Shown here in pieces: positions 10,335 to 22,084 of a stretch of DNA of 64,000 bases. The stretch is from Prionace glauca. Its lineage: Eukaryota; Chordata; Chondrichthyes; Carcharhiniformes; Carcharhinidae. Both the position numbers and the translations under genes were made by a program. The notes beneath the pieces are model-generated. The model did no database searches. It saw nothing but the letters and a program-made list of their open reading frames with translations, and had not been told where the DNA came from. Location: contig CM075760.1 in NCBI GenBank assembly GCA_037974335.1, positions 50,858,119 through 50,922,118 on the forward strand, in the 5' to 3' direction. The number at the start of each line of letters is the position of its first letter. Position 1 is the stretch's first letter.

Positions 10335-12690
10335 AATGACCCTTATTTAAAACAATCTCCTATATCCACCCATCTCTAACCCAGTCATGTGCCTGTCTAA
10401 GTTACTCTTAAATAACTCTAGTGTGTTTTCCTCCACCACCTTACTTGGCAGAGCATTCCATACCCCCACTACCTTCTGTGTGAAAAACCTCCCTCTAATA
10501 TCTGTGTTGTACCGCTCTCCCCCTCACGTTAAGTCCATGGCCCCTTGTCCTACGTGTCTCTATCATAGGAAATAGCTTACTTCTGTTTACTCTATCTATA
10601 CCCTTCATAATCTTATATACTTCTATTAGATCCCCCCTCAGTCGGCGTCTTTCAAGGGAAAAGAGGCCCAATTTCTTCAATCTTTCCTCATATCCCAGTC
10701 CTTCCATACCAGGCAACATCCTGGTAAACCTCCTCTGCACTCTCTCCAGAGTCTCCACGTCCTTCCGGTAGTAAGGCGACCAGAACTGGACGCAGTACTC
10801 TAAATGCTGCCTAACCAACGTTCTGTACAACTGCAACTTTAGACTCCAGCTCTTATATTCTATACCCCTTCCTATAAAGGCTAACATACCATAGGCTTTC
10901 TTCACCACACTCTCCACTTGCACTGCCACCTTCAAAGACTTGTGCACTTGTACCCCCAGGTCTCGCTGCGATTCTATACTCCTTACGGTCTTACCCTTTA
11001 CCATATAACTCCCCCCTACATTATTCCGGCCAAAATGCATCACCTCACATTTATCCGGATTAAACTCTATTTGCCATGTATCCGCCCAATCAAACAGCCT
11101 ATCAATATCCCGCTGTATTGCCAGATACTGCTCCTCACTGCCCACCAATCCAACCACCTTGGTGTCATCAACAAATTTGCTGATCACACCACCTACTCCT
11201 TCTTCCAAATCATTTACATACACCACAAAGAGAAGAGGTCCCAGTACTGAGCCCTGCGGCACACCACTAGTGACAGACCTCCAGCTAGAAAAGGACCCCT
11301 CCACTACTACTCTCTGACTCGTCTTTGCAAGCCAGTTCTCTACCCATCTAGATACCTGACCACAAATCCAATGAGATTTAATCTTCTGTACCAACCTACC
11401 ATGAGGGACTTTGCCAAATGCTTTACTGAAATCCATATAGACAACATCAACGGCTCGTCCTTCGTCGACCGTTTTTGTCACCTCTTCAAAGAATTCTACC
11501 AGATTCATAAGGCAAGACTTCCCCTTTACAAAGCCATGCTGCGTATCCTTAATCAGATCGCAACGCCCCAAGCTGGGGGGTCGGATGGGGAGGAATTCGT
11601 AAGATGTGTATTGGAAGGATCCTTGCAACAGTATGTAGATAGCCCGACTAGAGAGGGGGCGATACTGAATTTAATTCTGGGAAATGAGCTGGGTCAGGTG
11701 GTTGAGGTTGCGTAGGCGAACATGTGGCTAATCGTGACCACAAGTCCGTCTACTTTAGGATACGAATGGAAAAAGATGAGAGCTGTTCTAAGGGGAGGGT
11801 GCTAAATTGGGGGAAGGCTAGATACAGCCGGATTAGGCAGGAGCTTAGGGATACAGACTGGGATAGGCTGTTGGAAGGCAAGACCACGTTAGGCAGGTAG
11901 GAGTCTTTCAAGGGAAAACTACAATGGATGCAGGAAAGGCATGTGCCGGTTAGGAGAAAGGATGGGAAAGGTAGGATTAGGGAACCGTGGGTTACTAGAG
12001 ACATAGGAGACCTGGTTAGGAAGAAACGAAAGGCGTACGTCAGGTCTAAGCAGCTGGGAACGGAGAGAGCTTTGGAGGAATACAGAGAGAGTAGGAGGAA
12101 TCTCAGACGGGGAGTTAGGAGAGCAAAGAGGGGGCATGAGATGGCTTTGGTAGGTAGGGTTAAGGAGAATCCAAAGGCGTTTTACTCCTATAATAAAAAC
12201 AAAAGGGTGGCTAGGGGTAAAATCGGTCCTCTCAGGGACAGACGTGGGGAATTGTGCTTAGCGGCAGAGGGAATGGGGGAGATCCTGAATGAATACTTTG
12301 CGTCGGTATTCACGAAGGAGAGGGGCTTGATGTCTGGTACGGTCATTGAGGGAGCGGCAGACCAATTGAAAGGTCTATCGATTACGAGGGAAGAAGTGTT
12401 AGGGCTTTTAGCTGGCATTAAAACCAATAAATCTCCGGGGCCCGATGGCATTTATCCTAGGCTGCTTAGGGAGGCGAGGGATGAGATTACTGGGCCTCTG
12501 ACGCAAATCTTTGTCTCTTCTTTGGACGCAGGTGAGGTCCCAGAGGACTGGAGGATAGTGAACGTGGCACCATTGTTTAAAAAGGATAGGAGGGATAACC
12601 CGGGTAACTATAGGCAGGTGAGCTTAACGTCAGTGGTAGGTAAGTTGATGGAGAGGATTCTTAGGGATAGGATGTATGCGCGTTATCCTT
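10335..12690 (-). mobile_element. CR1-clade LINE with inverted 5' half (twin-priming structure)
   Basis: Two inverted pieces meet near 11562-11580. The minus-strand piece (about 11562 to 10335) encodes the second half of RT: DTQHGFVKGKSC, DFSKAFGKVPH (motif A), [11 protein letters not shown] (motif B), SKFVDDTK (motif C) and the C-terminus. The plus-strand piece (about 11575 to 12690) encodes the end of the endonuclease and the first half of [50 protein letters not shown]. In element coordinates the plus piece ends almost exactly where the minus piece begins. That is the pattern left when both strands of the nick prime reverse transcription. The element is 5'-truncated in the endonuclease domain. 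Confidence 0.82.
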
Positions 12691-13170
12691 AGAGCGTTAT
12701 CCTTTCTAATACAACAACATCTGAATGTGCAATGAACCGAACCCTCGAATGTGTAGTGATTCGAAACGATTCTCCTTGTTAAAGTAGTTCGGCACCACTA
12801 TCATCCTAATGAATCTTACACGATTCACCAACCGTCGCATAATGGGAGTTTTATACAGCACCAGCATAACTTCTGTGCTCTTTTCATCAATGCTTCTGCT
12901 AATAAAGGCAAGTACACTTTGTGAACTCTTAACTACATCATCTGTCCTGCGCTTTGCATCCTATCATTGCCTTTCACTATCTGTGTTTGTTCTCAGCCTG
13001 TTGCCCCTGTGAAATTTCCAGTTCGGAAACAAAACTACAAATTCTCAATCCACTGATGCTGACAGAATTGCTTTCGACCAGGAAGCAATTCAGGATTGCT
13101 TATCAAAAACATTTTTTGTTGATATATCGAAACCAGTCTGCGAACCTGCAAGAGCTGAACACGAATCACT
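12691..13170. other. No recognisable gene
   Basis: AT-rich intergenic DNA. A short direct repeat GCGTTATCCTT at 12680 and 12694 sits at the edge of the preceding LINE and may be a target duplication or chance. Confidence 0.4.
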
Positions 13171-13174
13171 AACG

Positions 13175-13605
13175 CATCAAAATGGCACGGCGTTGGTTGC
13201 TGCTCTTGGTTGTTAGAGATTGGCCTAGTGCTTCGTATCGTTAGTGTACGCTTAAACTGGACCAGATACTGGGCAAGACGACAGCTCAGTGACTATCACT
13301 GATTGCTGTGCAGACACATGGATTTGGGCCAGTGTCTGTGGGAGTTTGCACGTTTTCCCCGTGCTTGCGTGGGTTTTCTCCGGGTGCTCCGGTTTCCTCC
13401 CACACCCCAAAGACGTGCTGTTAGGCTGATTGGCAGGAATAAATTGTCCCTAAATTAGTTTCCCTCAATGTGGATGGCCATAAAACATTAGATAAGGGTC
13501 ATGGGTGGAGGGGGGGACTGGTGATGTTAAAATGGCGGCGCAGGCTCGTTGGGCCGGAGGGCCTGTTTCCCGGGCTGTTTTTGTTCTTTGTTCTTTCTTT
13601 GTTCG
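13175..13605 (+). mobile_element. V-SINE with a non-tRNA head, copy 3 of 3
   Basis: Head from about 13190 (TTGGTTGCTGCTCTTGG, then AAACTGGACCAGATACTGGG and GACAGCTCAGTGACTATCAC). V-SINE core GGGTTTTCTCCGGGTGCTCC at about 13371-13390, tail GGGCCGGAGGGCCTGTTTCC, then a TTGTTCTTTG-type end. Very similar to the reverse-strand copy at 9797-10245. Confidence 0.8.
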
Positions 13606-14900
13606 GCCTGAAAGTAACTGGGATGGACTGGAAATTAAACATGGCCAAATTGATATAATTGAAATGTCCTGGCAAAAATTAACATAATCGTGAAGAAAGG
13701 CGACTCCTAACGAAGCCATAGTTAAGTGCCCTTTCCATGGTCACTAATAGATGGCTAGAAGTGGGTTGACTCAATGAAAGATCTTTAGAACTAAATTGCA
13801 TCCTATCATTTGGTCGGCATTTTGAACATTTCTGTTCTGTTTTCCACGGACTATTTGCATTTCTTAATGCAGTCAGAAGCCAACAGCTATGTTCTGTACT
13901 GACACGAATATCCAGGCAAACTGGATTATGCCTTTGTCTCAGGGTATTTCACTCAAGAAGGCTTGAGAATTCATTGAAAAAAAAACATTATATTCGATCA
14001 AAACATAAAAGGCAACTGGGTAGCATCTGCACGAAATTGTTTTTCACACTAAATGTGAATAATATAAAAAGAATCATTTCCCTGGAGCCTCACATTACGT
14101 ATAAATGTTACAACATTTATTGTCATACCATGCGTGCTCAAAGCCTCCGATAAAAATGCATGTACCTCCAAAAGGGCTGGTGTTTGCCATTTACCATTCA
14201 GTCATTGCAGCTATTGGAGCTCCAGATACAGTTTTGTTATTATCGTGTACCGTCTTTGTTCAGCTGTAACTATTTTTTTCAGTTTTATCACTAGCGCATC
14301 TCCAATACACGGCATTCACTTCTATCATTTACAGTGATGAATGTTCCTCTAAAATATACAGACTCTTCCAGTCAACTGATACATTTTGTTCTCTTTCACA
14401 GGACAATTTTATAAATTTTAAGTGCTTTATTCTTCGTTTGAATGATATAATATCTTGAATCTGCTGGCACAATTTTCTGAATGAATTGTGAACATTGTCA
14501 TTTTAGGCAGTGCCATTTCACTCAAATAACAGAAAATGGTATTGACATGATAATGTCTCCCGTTCAACTGTGTTCTGCCTCTCTATAACCTGTACCGTAC
14601 TTTGGATCTCCCCCCGACACCCCACCCCCGCCCCCCTCCACCCTCCCTCATCAACCTTGTCATTTATCGCTGCAAATACAATTTAGAAATGCAGTTATAT
14701 TGACTTAACAATGCTATTGTACATGGATTATTTGAAAGATATTATGTTGTACATGTAGTTCGACGACAACATTAACACTCTAAGTGTTGCGAATTTTCAC
14801 TCGGAAACCACAGCATCACTCCATTTCTGCAGAATTACTGGCGCTGCTATTGGAAGTTATGGCTATTCCATTGCAGACGTGTAACTTTTTATTATTAGTT
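13606..14900. other. No recognisable gene
   Basis: AT-rich DNA with a C-rich patch at about 14611-14650. An exact octamer ATTTGCAT occurs at 13853-13860, far from any Ig segment and probably by chance. Confidence 0.4.
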
Positions 14901-14902
14901 CC

Positions 14903-15195
14903 ATAAGACATAGGAGCAGAATTAGGCCACTCGGCCCATCGTGTCTACTCCGCCATTTAATCATGGCCTCCACAAAGAGTTCCCCAGATTCGTCACTCTC
15001 TGGCTGAAGAAATTCCTCTTCATTTCTGTTTTAGAGGATCGTCCCTTTAGCCTGAGGTTGCACTTTGTGGTTCTAGTTTTTCCTACTAGTGGAAACATCC
15101 ACTCACGTCCACTCTATCCAGGCCTCGCAGTATCCTCTAAGTTTCAATAAGATTCCCCTTCATTCTTCTAAACTCCAAAGGGAGTTTATAATATG
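14903..15195 (-). mobile_element. LINE 3'-end fragment
   Basis: The plus strand starts with ATAAGACATAGGAGCAGAAT and TAGGCCACTCGGCCC, the reverse complement of the LINE/SINE 3' end seen at 22525-22615 and 34237-34320. It continues with the antisense of the CR1 C-terminus (TTCTTCTAAACTCCAAAG near 15162-15180). Confidence 0.7.
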
Positions 15196-16454
15196 ATTTT
15201 AGACACAGAGTCCTCAACCATTCCCAGGCTCTAGAGATATGTCACTTTGCAGTCCAATAATTACCACCCAAACCCATGGTGGGTCTTCCATTGAACTGCT
15301 GCAGTCCATATCATTGATATTCCAGAATTATCACATTGTCACCTCCCTGTACATGTAAATATGTTATTATCTTCTCCCTGCTCCTGTGTTGTTATCTAGA
15401 AATTCTAGATTTCTTTCACATTGTTGATATTGAGAGAAATTGATTGATTCGTACGAACCATTGCTATCTGAATATCATGAAAGATTTTATTGACAGACCT
15501 TAGGTATCAACGGGTTTTTGACAATATAGGAGGATTGCAATAGTGGCTCTTCGGTGAATGCTTGGTACACACCAATAACAAGTAAAGCATAATGTTTTGT
15601 CTCCAGTCTCGACCCTCGACACTCATTGCACAAGTCATCATTTCTCTCCATTCTTTTCTGATTAGTTTGACCATGTTGACGGAGGCAGGGTAACTGTGGT
15701 ATATTTTGGATGGAATAGAAATGATTCTGGAAATGCCTGCACACCTGATTCAGAAATTTCAGAAGAGAGGTTCAATGGACCCTGTACTGCTTGCGAGTTC
15801 TTAATCTTCAAATATACACTTCACTCAGATTTGTACATTTTAACCCCTGCAGTTAGAGCAATACTCTCTCCAAGTGCGTCCTTCCTATCTGTCAGTTACA
15901 GAGATTCATTACACACCAGCAATTGCACTTCATTTTCGGGTTTGGAGCCCCTTTCAATATTTCCTCTGTAAATTCAGAGAAACGCCGATTAGTTCCCCCT
16001 TCGTTGATTGAAGATTTATAGTTTGGTTTAATACAGGTATTTCCAACAGTGAATATTTTAAGAATAATTCGCCAGATGGGGCAACTATCGAAATTGAGCG
16101 AGATGGAGACTTTCCAGTTGAATATTGCAATGAATCCTTTTTATAATTTCATATTCAATGTGTTCTGTTGGAATTTGCTGACTATTCCTGAAGTTGCAGT
16201 TTTTCAATATGTTCTTATCTTTCATTATATTTTATTTCATTTTATTGTATTCCATATCAAAGACCAAACTTACTTATAATTCTTGTGATCATGTGAATGG
16301 AAACCTGAACAAGGGATAGTTTGCAATGCAGAATCATGTCAAAAGATTTTCAGTTTCATGCACAATCTTGTATCAATTTGATGTGAGTTGAGAAAGTAAC
16401 ATCTTGTCTCTCGTGTCGCCGTGCATATATTCTCTTGCCGTCTCTATTTTACAG
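15196..16454. other. No recognisable gene
   Basis: AT-rich. I searched for a first exon of the GPCR pseudogene that starts at 16455 and found none that is convincing. Confidence 0.4.
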
Positions 16455-16860
16455 TTCACTTGGCAGTCGCTGTAATCCTATGCCGAAGAAGTTGTGGTCT
16501 CTCCAGATGTATAATTTACTATGTGGTGTCCATGGCGGTGACAGATCTCTTGGTCATTATTACCAGCGTGATATTAAACCGGATTGCTGGGATTTATTTC
16601 CCTGGCAGTTTTCTGTCAGTCACCCCTGCAGTCTTCATGTTGTGATAACCTATGGAAGCATTGATAGTTCTGCCTGGTTGACAGTTGCCTTCATCTTTGA
16701 TCGATTCGTGGCCATTTGCTGCCAGAAGCTGAAAATCAAATACTGCAGGGAGAAAACAGCGGCGTGGGTCATTGGGACAGTCTGCACACTGAGCTTTCTG
16801 AAAACATCCTTCCTGTATTTTATCTTTGAACCGTTATATATAAGTGCCTGTCTGGGAAAG
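16455..16860 (+). pseudogene. GPR139-like GPCR exon-2 pseudogene (frameshifted, 3'-truncated)
   Basis: The acceptor TATTTTACAG|TT at 16453-16454 matches the exon-2 acceptor of the intact genes. Frame 1 reads HLAVAVILCRRSCGLSRC, then IIYYVVSMAVTDLLVII (helix 2), and stops at about 16645. A second frame continues with SSAWLTVAFIFDRFVAICCQ (helix 3 and DRF) and WVIGTVCTLSFLKTSFLYF (helix 4), so there is a frameshift near 16630-16645. Homology stops near 16850; helices 5-7 are absent. It lies just 3' of the IgM membrane exons, on the opposite strand. Confidence 0.82.
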
Positions 16861-17394
16861 GGGGCAACCGTATAATAGGGAAAATGGAGCCGAGTGGCTG
16901 GGTTTTGGAGAACGGAATGAAGCCAAGCCAAGCCAGAGACAGTTTTTTATATTTAAAATTTATTTAAAAATTCAGAGAATATTTTACAGCGAAATTTTTT
17001 TTTAAGTTAGAAAAGTGAACATAGCGATCGAGCTTCACATTGAGAACAGAACATATGCACAGAGAATCCGTCAATATTTGTACATCTGTTACATACACCA
17101 GAAAGAGAAGACAGACCTTAATACAAAGAGGAATTAACAGATTTGAGTAAGGAATGAAAAAAGTTACTTATGTATACATGAAATTTAAACTACGCGAAAA
17201 CTATTAACGACAGTTACAATATAACAAAAAAAAGTCTCGCATTTTTCACACTGGAAACTGAAATAACGTCTATGATTGCCTCTGTTACAGATTCAGAATG
17301 ATAAACTGAGAGAATAGAATAACCCAGAGCAGATATTGCACTTGAGTCATACAGAGATCTTCAAAATCAGCCCAGAGTCAAAACATTCAACCCA
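16861..17394. other. Region downstream of IgM membrane exons
   Basis: On the minus strand this is the 3' UTR region of the membrane form of IgM. A candidate AATAAA (plus-strand TTTATT) lies at 16959-16964, about 430 nt past the TM2 stop. The rest is AT-rich and unrecognised. Confidence 0.45.
16959..16964 (-). promoter_or_regulatory. Candidate poly(A) signal, membrane IgM
   Basis: AATAAA on the minus strand downstream of TM2. It is chosen by position; other AT-rich hexamers nearby could serve. Confidence 0.35.
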
Positions 17395-17403
17395 TCATTT
17401 GAT
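17395..17403 (-). CDS. IgM heavy chain TM2 exon (cytoplasmic Ile-Lys and stop)
   Basis: Acceptor TTTATTTTACAG, then ATC AAA TGA. The exon adds just Ile-Lys after the ...VTLVK end of TM1. Mu chains of other vertebrates likewise end in a two- or three-residue cytoplasmic tail (VK or KVK) encoded by a tiny second membrane exon. The phase fits because TM1 ends in phase 0. Such a short tail cannot signal alone and relies on the Ig-alpha/beta partners. Confidence 0.75.
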   Translation of the reverse strand: MK

Positions 17404-17542
17404 CTGTAAAATAAAGAGACAATATTGAAGCAGATGTTTATGATGTGGGACATTAATTTTGGAGATTTTAATCAGGGAAACATTGAGAGATTTTCAAATC
17501 CATTCTGCCAGTTTGAAATGTGAATGAATTGAATCATCTCAC

Positions 17543-17670
17543 CTTCACCAGAGTGACGGCAGTGCTGTAGAAAATGCTCAGGAAGAACAGGACGATGAAT
17601 GTGGAAGCGGTTGTCCAGATGTTCCTGTTATCATCCTCATTGCCTTCAATCAAGATGCGATCGGTGGGGT
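17543..17670 (-). CDS. IgM heavy chain TM1 exon (membrane anchor)
   Basis: A 128-nt exon bounded by CCCTAG at its 5' side and GTGAGA at its 3' side. It encodes an acidic extracellular linker (RILIEGNEDDNRNIW) and the membrane helix FIVLFFLSIFYSTAVTLVK. The polar FYSTAVT face is the conserved antigen-receptor (CART-like) pattern of mu chains. It starts with two bases (AC) that complete a codon with the G left by the internal donor of CH4 at 21250, giving Asp. This exon is used for the B-cell receptor form. It lies 3.6 kb downstream of CH4. Confidence 0.92.
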
Positions 17671-18239
17671 CTAGGGGACGGAGACCAGGGAATGAAATTA
17701 AATTACTTTATTGATCCAGGTAATCTTATTGTTATTTTTTTCCCCATTCTTCTTCATAAACTGTTAATTTATTCTCTTGTATAATTTTCAATGTATATTT
17801 ACTGTTAAATTCAGGACACTCAGTAACCGATCTCCGTAATTATTTTCACACTTGACCTTTAAGCACATTCATTGGACGGTCCATGTCAGAAAGCACTGAA
17901 GATGTTATCTTGAGTGTTAGTTTATTTTTGATCAATTTGGCACTATCCTTCATTGAAGAATATTATGACTGATATCGAGTAACGTTCACTGACCAATGAT
18001 TGTTTTCACAGATGGTGACCGATCTGTAAACTGTGAATGTTGCTGTTTAAGAGCTGGGATATAATTTCTGATCATTTCTTATTTGAGGTGGAAATGGCTG
18101 GAAGATCACTAGCTTAATTCAGGTTCTCAACGTGTTTTCGGTGCAATGTACATTGGGCTAGTTGTCGATAGATATGTCCATTAAAATTCATGTTTAAATT
18201 TTACTTTCATCATTTACCTACCATTCGTATTTAAGATTT
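17671..18239. other. CH4-TM1 intron, TM1-proximal part
   Basis: AT-rich, no recognised repeat. Confidence 0.4.
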
Positions 18240-20070
18240 TGCATTTCTGTGCGTGTGCACGATCATCTCGTGGTCTGCATAAATCTTTGGCTCTGAGTTA
18301 ATATATGTACAAGAGCGTTAATATACGCGTTCATATGCCTGTGTTGATTTATGTGGTTGTGTGTCTGCATTTGTGTGTATATTTTATTCTTCTGTCATAG
18401 TGCATGTATGGCTCTATTATTGTGTTAAGTCTATGTATATTTATTAATGTCACTCTTAACGGGTGCACATGTGTTTATGCCTATTGCTCTGTGTTAATTT
18501 CTGTCCTTCTAGCAATGTTTGTTTCCCTTTCTGTGTGCGTCTGTTTCCCCATGTGTCTGCGTGTGTATCTATTAACATATATGTATTTACGTGTTGATAG
18601 TTCTTCATAACGATGTCTTGAAGTTTTGCTTTGATATTTCGTAATGTGTGCTATGGTGTTATGTGCTGTAGGAGCATGAGAATGTTTGTGTCTACATGTT
18701 TGCATGCAAATGTTTTGCTGTCAGTTCATCTACATAAAGTCTGCTTATTTGTTTATTTTCATTTCCATATATGTTTGTTAACGTGTATAACATTGTGTAT
18801 CTCTATATCCATATTCCTGTCAGCGTGAATGTGTGCTATTTGAGCATATGTTAGTGTTTGCGTATTTATGTGGATCTGCATGCATGCGTATCTGTCTGTG
18901 TTGTGCCTATGCATGTATGTGTTTGTGTTTGGGTCTGTGTACAGACTCACATAAATGTATGTACTTGTGTGATTTATGTGTATACATGTGCGTGCGTTTG
19001 TATATACTTGATTGTGTGCGTATGTTGCTGTGTTAATGCCTGTTTGTACAAGCATGAGTCGATATATTCGTGTGTGTGTGTGTGAGAGAGAGGGAGAATC
19101 TGTGTGTGTGTGCGTGCCGATGTTTATTTGTGTGTGGATGTATTTGTGCATGGGTGATTCTTTTTGTGTGAGTGTATTTGTGTTTATTTGTCTAAGTGTG
19201 TATTTTTGTTTAAGTATGTGTTCTCTATGAGTGCATTTGTGTGCGCATTCATATTTCTCTGCATGTGTGTTCGTTTGTGCAAGTATTGCATGCATCTATG
19301 TTGTGTTAAATTGTATCTTTGTGTATGCATGTATTTGTGGGGTTTTGTGCATGTGTATGAGTTGTGCATTTGTATGTTTCTGTGCATGTGTTTGAATGCA
19401 CCTTTCCGTATTTCTGTATTTGTGCATGGTTTCGTGTGTGCGTATTTGAATGTGTCCTTCTGTATTTATGTGCATATTTGTGAGTACGTGTATTTGTGCA
19501 TGTATTTATGCATTTGTGTCGATGTGTGTGTGTGTGTGTGCGTGCGTGTGTGTGTGAGAGAGAGAGAGAGGGAGAATGTGTGTGTGTGTGCGTGCCGATG
19601 TTTATTTGTGTGTGGATGTATTTGTGCATGGGTGATTTTTTTGGGTGGGTGTATTTGTGTCTATTTGTTTAAGTGTGTATTTTTGTTTAAGTATGTGTTG
19701 TCTATGAGTGCATTTGTGTGCGCATTCATATTTCTCTGCATGTGTGATCGTTTGTGCAAGTATTGCATACATCTATGTTGTGTTAAATTGTATCTTTGTG
19801 TATGGATGTATTTGTGTGTTTTTGTGCATGTGTATGAGTTGTGCATTTGTATGTTTCTGTGCATGTATTTGAATGCACCTTTCCGTATTTCTGTATTTGT
19901 GCATGGTTTCGTGTGTGCGTATTTGAATGTGTCCTTCTGTATTTGTGTGCATATTTGTGAGTACGTGTATTTGTGTATGTATTTATGCATTTGTGTCGAT
20001 GTGTGTGTGTGTGTGAGTGTGTGTTTGACTGTGTACGCCTATGTGTGTATTTATAATTGTGACAGTTTTG
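18240..20070. repeat. Degenerate TG-rich repeat block with a 478-bp tandem duplication
   Basis: Nearly 2 kb of TG/TGTATTTG/GTGTG-rich DNA in the CH4-TM1 intron. A segment beginning TGCGTGCCGATGTTTATTTG recurs with an offset of 478 bp (19111 and 19589), so units of about 19071-19548 and 19549-20020 form a two-copy tandem duplication. Long open frames on both strands are by-products of the low-complexity sequence. An exact octamer ATGCAAAT at 18704-18711 is likely chance. Confidence 0.85.
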
Positions 20071-21140
20071 GCAATATTGTCAGTGTGTGTATTTTTAACT
20101 CTTGCTTCAAGTTTCACCGGCAATCAATAACGAGACATGACCCAGTCAATACGAATAATGGAGCACATTTTCAATGTGTTGCTGTTTCAATTTATTTTGT
20201 GTGAGTGGCACCGTGATATCAGGAGAAAGAATAAAATAATTCATTGATGCATCTCAGAAAACTTATTGACAGAACAGTGAAAACCGGGGAGGATTCTATG
20301 ACTTGTTTAATTTGTATTATGGGAAACCAATGCCAGCACATGAAAAAAAAAATGTTGGAACATGTTTAAATTGTGTTGCGTAAGGTTATGTGTATTACAA
20401 TGATGAAGGTAATGATATTTAAATATCAGCACCGAGTAAACCGGAAGCTAATTTGCACTGTTGGCAACTGGTCCTTATAGTCGAGGGCTGGTCCCTTCCA
20501 AACACACTACTTGGGGAGAGGGAGGACAGGGAGCTCAGAGTTTCCCCCTCTCTACCCGGTGATGCAATGTAACTGATGGTTCTAACCACTGAGGAGGTGG
20601 AGGTGCAGTGGATTAAATAATGGCATTCCTCCTCTTTCCATTGAGGAAGTTGTGGAGCATGGATTAGCTAATGCTCCTCCCCCCTCTTTGTTGGGTGAGT
20701 AGGAATCTGGTAGGTTAACAATTTCACTCTCCCTCTCTCTGATGGGGGGATTGTTGCTCCATATTTCTGTGTGACCTTCACTTCAGTTCCCATTAGGTGT
20801 GGTGTAGCAGCAGAAAGCTGACATCAATGGATAAAGGCATGGACAATGAGAGAAGCAGGAACTCAGAAATAAACATGTTGTGTTTGTTTGTCAGAAATGT
20901 TGAAATTGTCGGATTTTTCCTCAGCGGGAGGAAAGTCAGTGAAGTTACTTTGCAGAATCCTGTATGAATGTGCTTTACTCTGTATCTAACCCAGGGTGTA
21001 TCTGCCCTGGGTGTATTGGTTCAACAAGATTTGGGCCCCAGACCCTAAAATATCTGACTCAAACCAAAGATACATAATGGAAGTAAAACTAAAAAAAAAA
21101 CAATTAAACAATTGGATATTTCATTTACCATTACGGGAAA
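20071..21140. other. CH4-TM1 intron, CH4-proximal part
   Basis: No repeat or gene recognised. Contains three imperfect GAGGA-rich or TCCTCC-rich short segments around 20510-20760. Confidence 0.4.
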
Positions 21141-21145
21141 ATGAT

Positions 21146-21160
21146 TTTATTCTTTTTATT
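21146..21160 (-). promoter_or_regulatory. Poly(A) signals for secreted IgM
   Basis: Two AATAAA hexamers on the minus strand (21160-21155 and 21151-21146), 28-42 nt past the secretory stop codon. Their use would end the transcript before the TM exons and give secreted IgM. Confidence 0.6.
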
Positions 21161-21187
21161 GTAGTTTTTAATGTAACCGAGTGATTC

Positions 21188-21579
21188 TCATTGACATGAA
21201 TTAACGGTGTCCATCAGTGCAAGAGAAATGTTCACAAAACTGGGTTTACCGCTGGATTTGTTAACTGTTCTGTTGATGATCTTCAAGGGGATGGCTTCAT
21301 GTCCCACCACACAGGAGTAAGAAGCGCCGCTGGACCAGTCCTCTGCTGCAATGGATAACAGGCTGTACATGAAGAAGGAGCTATCGCCGTTCTCCGCCAC
21401 CACCTCGGTGTTCCTGTAGTTCCCGGGATTCACCGGCTTGTCGTTGACTGTCCAGTTAACGAAGATCTCTCGGGGGGAGAAACCTCTCACTAAGCAGCTG
21501 AGGGAGACGAATCTCTGAGCGGAGACGTCTTCTGCCGAGGGCAGGAGGACAGAGACGGATGGTTTCCGTGGATTTGGAT
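21188..21579 (-). CDS. IgM heavy chain CH4 exon with secretory tail
   Basis: C1-set Ig domain after the acceptor TTTTCTGCAG. Cysteines are in [13 protein letters not shown] and [11 protein letters not shown], with the Trp in VNWTVND. It ends in the mu secretory tail [20 protein letters not shown] with an N-glycosylation site (NIS) and the penultimate Cys used for polymerisation. Two more sequons (NRT, NKS) precede it. Stop at 21190-21188. An internal donor GGTAAA at 21250-21245, right after the Ig fold, is the conserved site that lets membrane mRNA splice to TM1 in phase 1. The exon is 392 nt and its frame agrees with CH3. This tail is the strongest evidence for mu rather than IgW. Confidence 0.95.
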
Positions 21580-22084
21580 CTGCAGAAAATGTACAATAAA
21601 TGTCAATAAGCTGAAGAATTTATGAGAGGATGGAACTGCTGGCTGGATATCAGAAAAAAATGTGCTTCGCTTTCGGTATTACTTTTCCATTTTTGACGTC
21701 CAGCTTAGGGGAGAGGTGAACACAATCGTTTTCTCAAATAACTCAGGGGGGCGGACTGGAAAGTTTCAGAAAGTTTACAGCACAAAATCAGTTATTCGAC
21801 ACAAAAGATCTGTTTTTTTCTTTTAGTTTTCTGGTTTTTATACTCGACATCAGGCTCCTGCCTCCTTGTTTGATCTCAAACCAGTAACATAACCTTCAGT
21901 TCACTTGTCATTCATTAACACATTAAATTTCCCCGTTGAAATATCTACCAGTCCAGGGTGTTTTAGTTAGTAGAATTTCCATTCAGGGGAGACCATTAAT
22001 ACACTGAACAATAAAAATTGACAAGCGCACTTAAACTTGAGATAGACACAGTGACGCATTTATTATTTCAATCTCTCAGCTCAC

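Noticed and set aside
16050-16200. Possible first exon for the GPCR pseudogene at 16455
   Set aside because: The peptide near ...NLLTIPEV has some likeness to helix 1, but no donor site and no GVPA-type end.
18704-18711. Exact octamer ATGCAAAT (also ATTTGCAT at 13853-13860)
   Set aside because: Not near the VH promoter or in the JH-CH1 intron; expected by chance in AT-rich or TG-rich DNA of this length.
19164-20204. Open frame of 346 codons, very rich in Cys and Val
   Set aside because: It is TG-repeat sequence read in one frame; the 478-bp tandem duplication explains its internal repeats. Opposite-strand frames are open as well. No splice or domain support.
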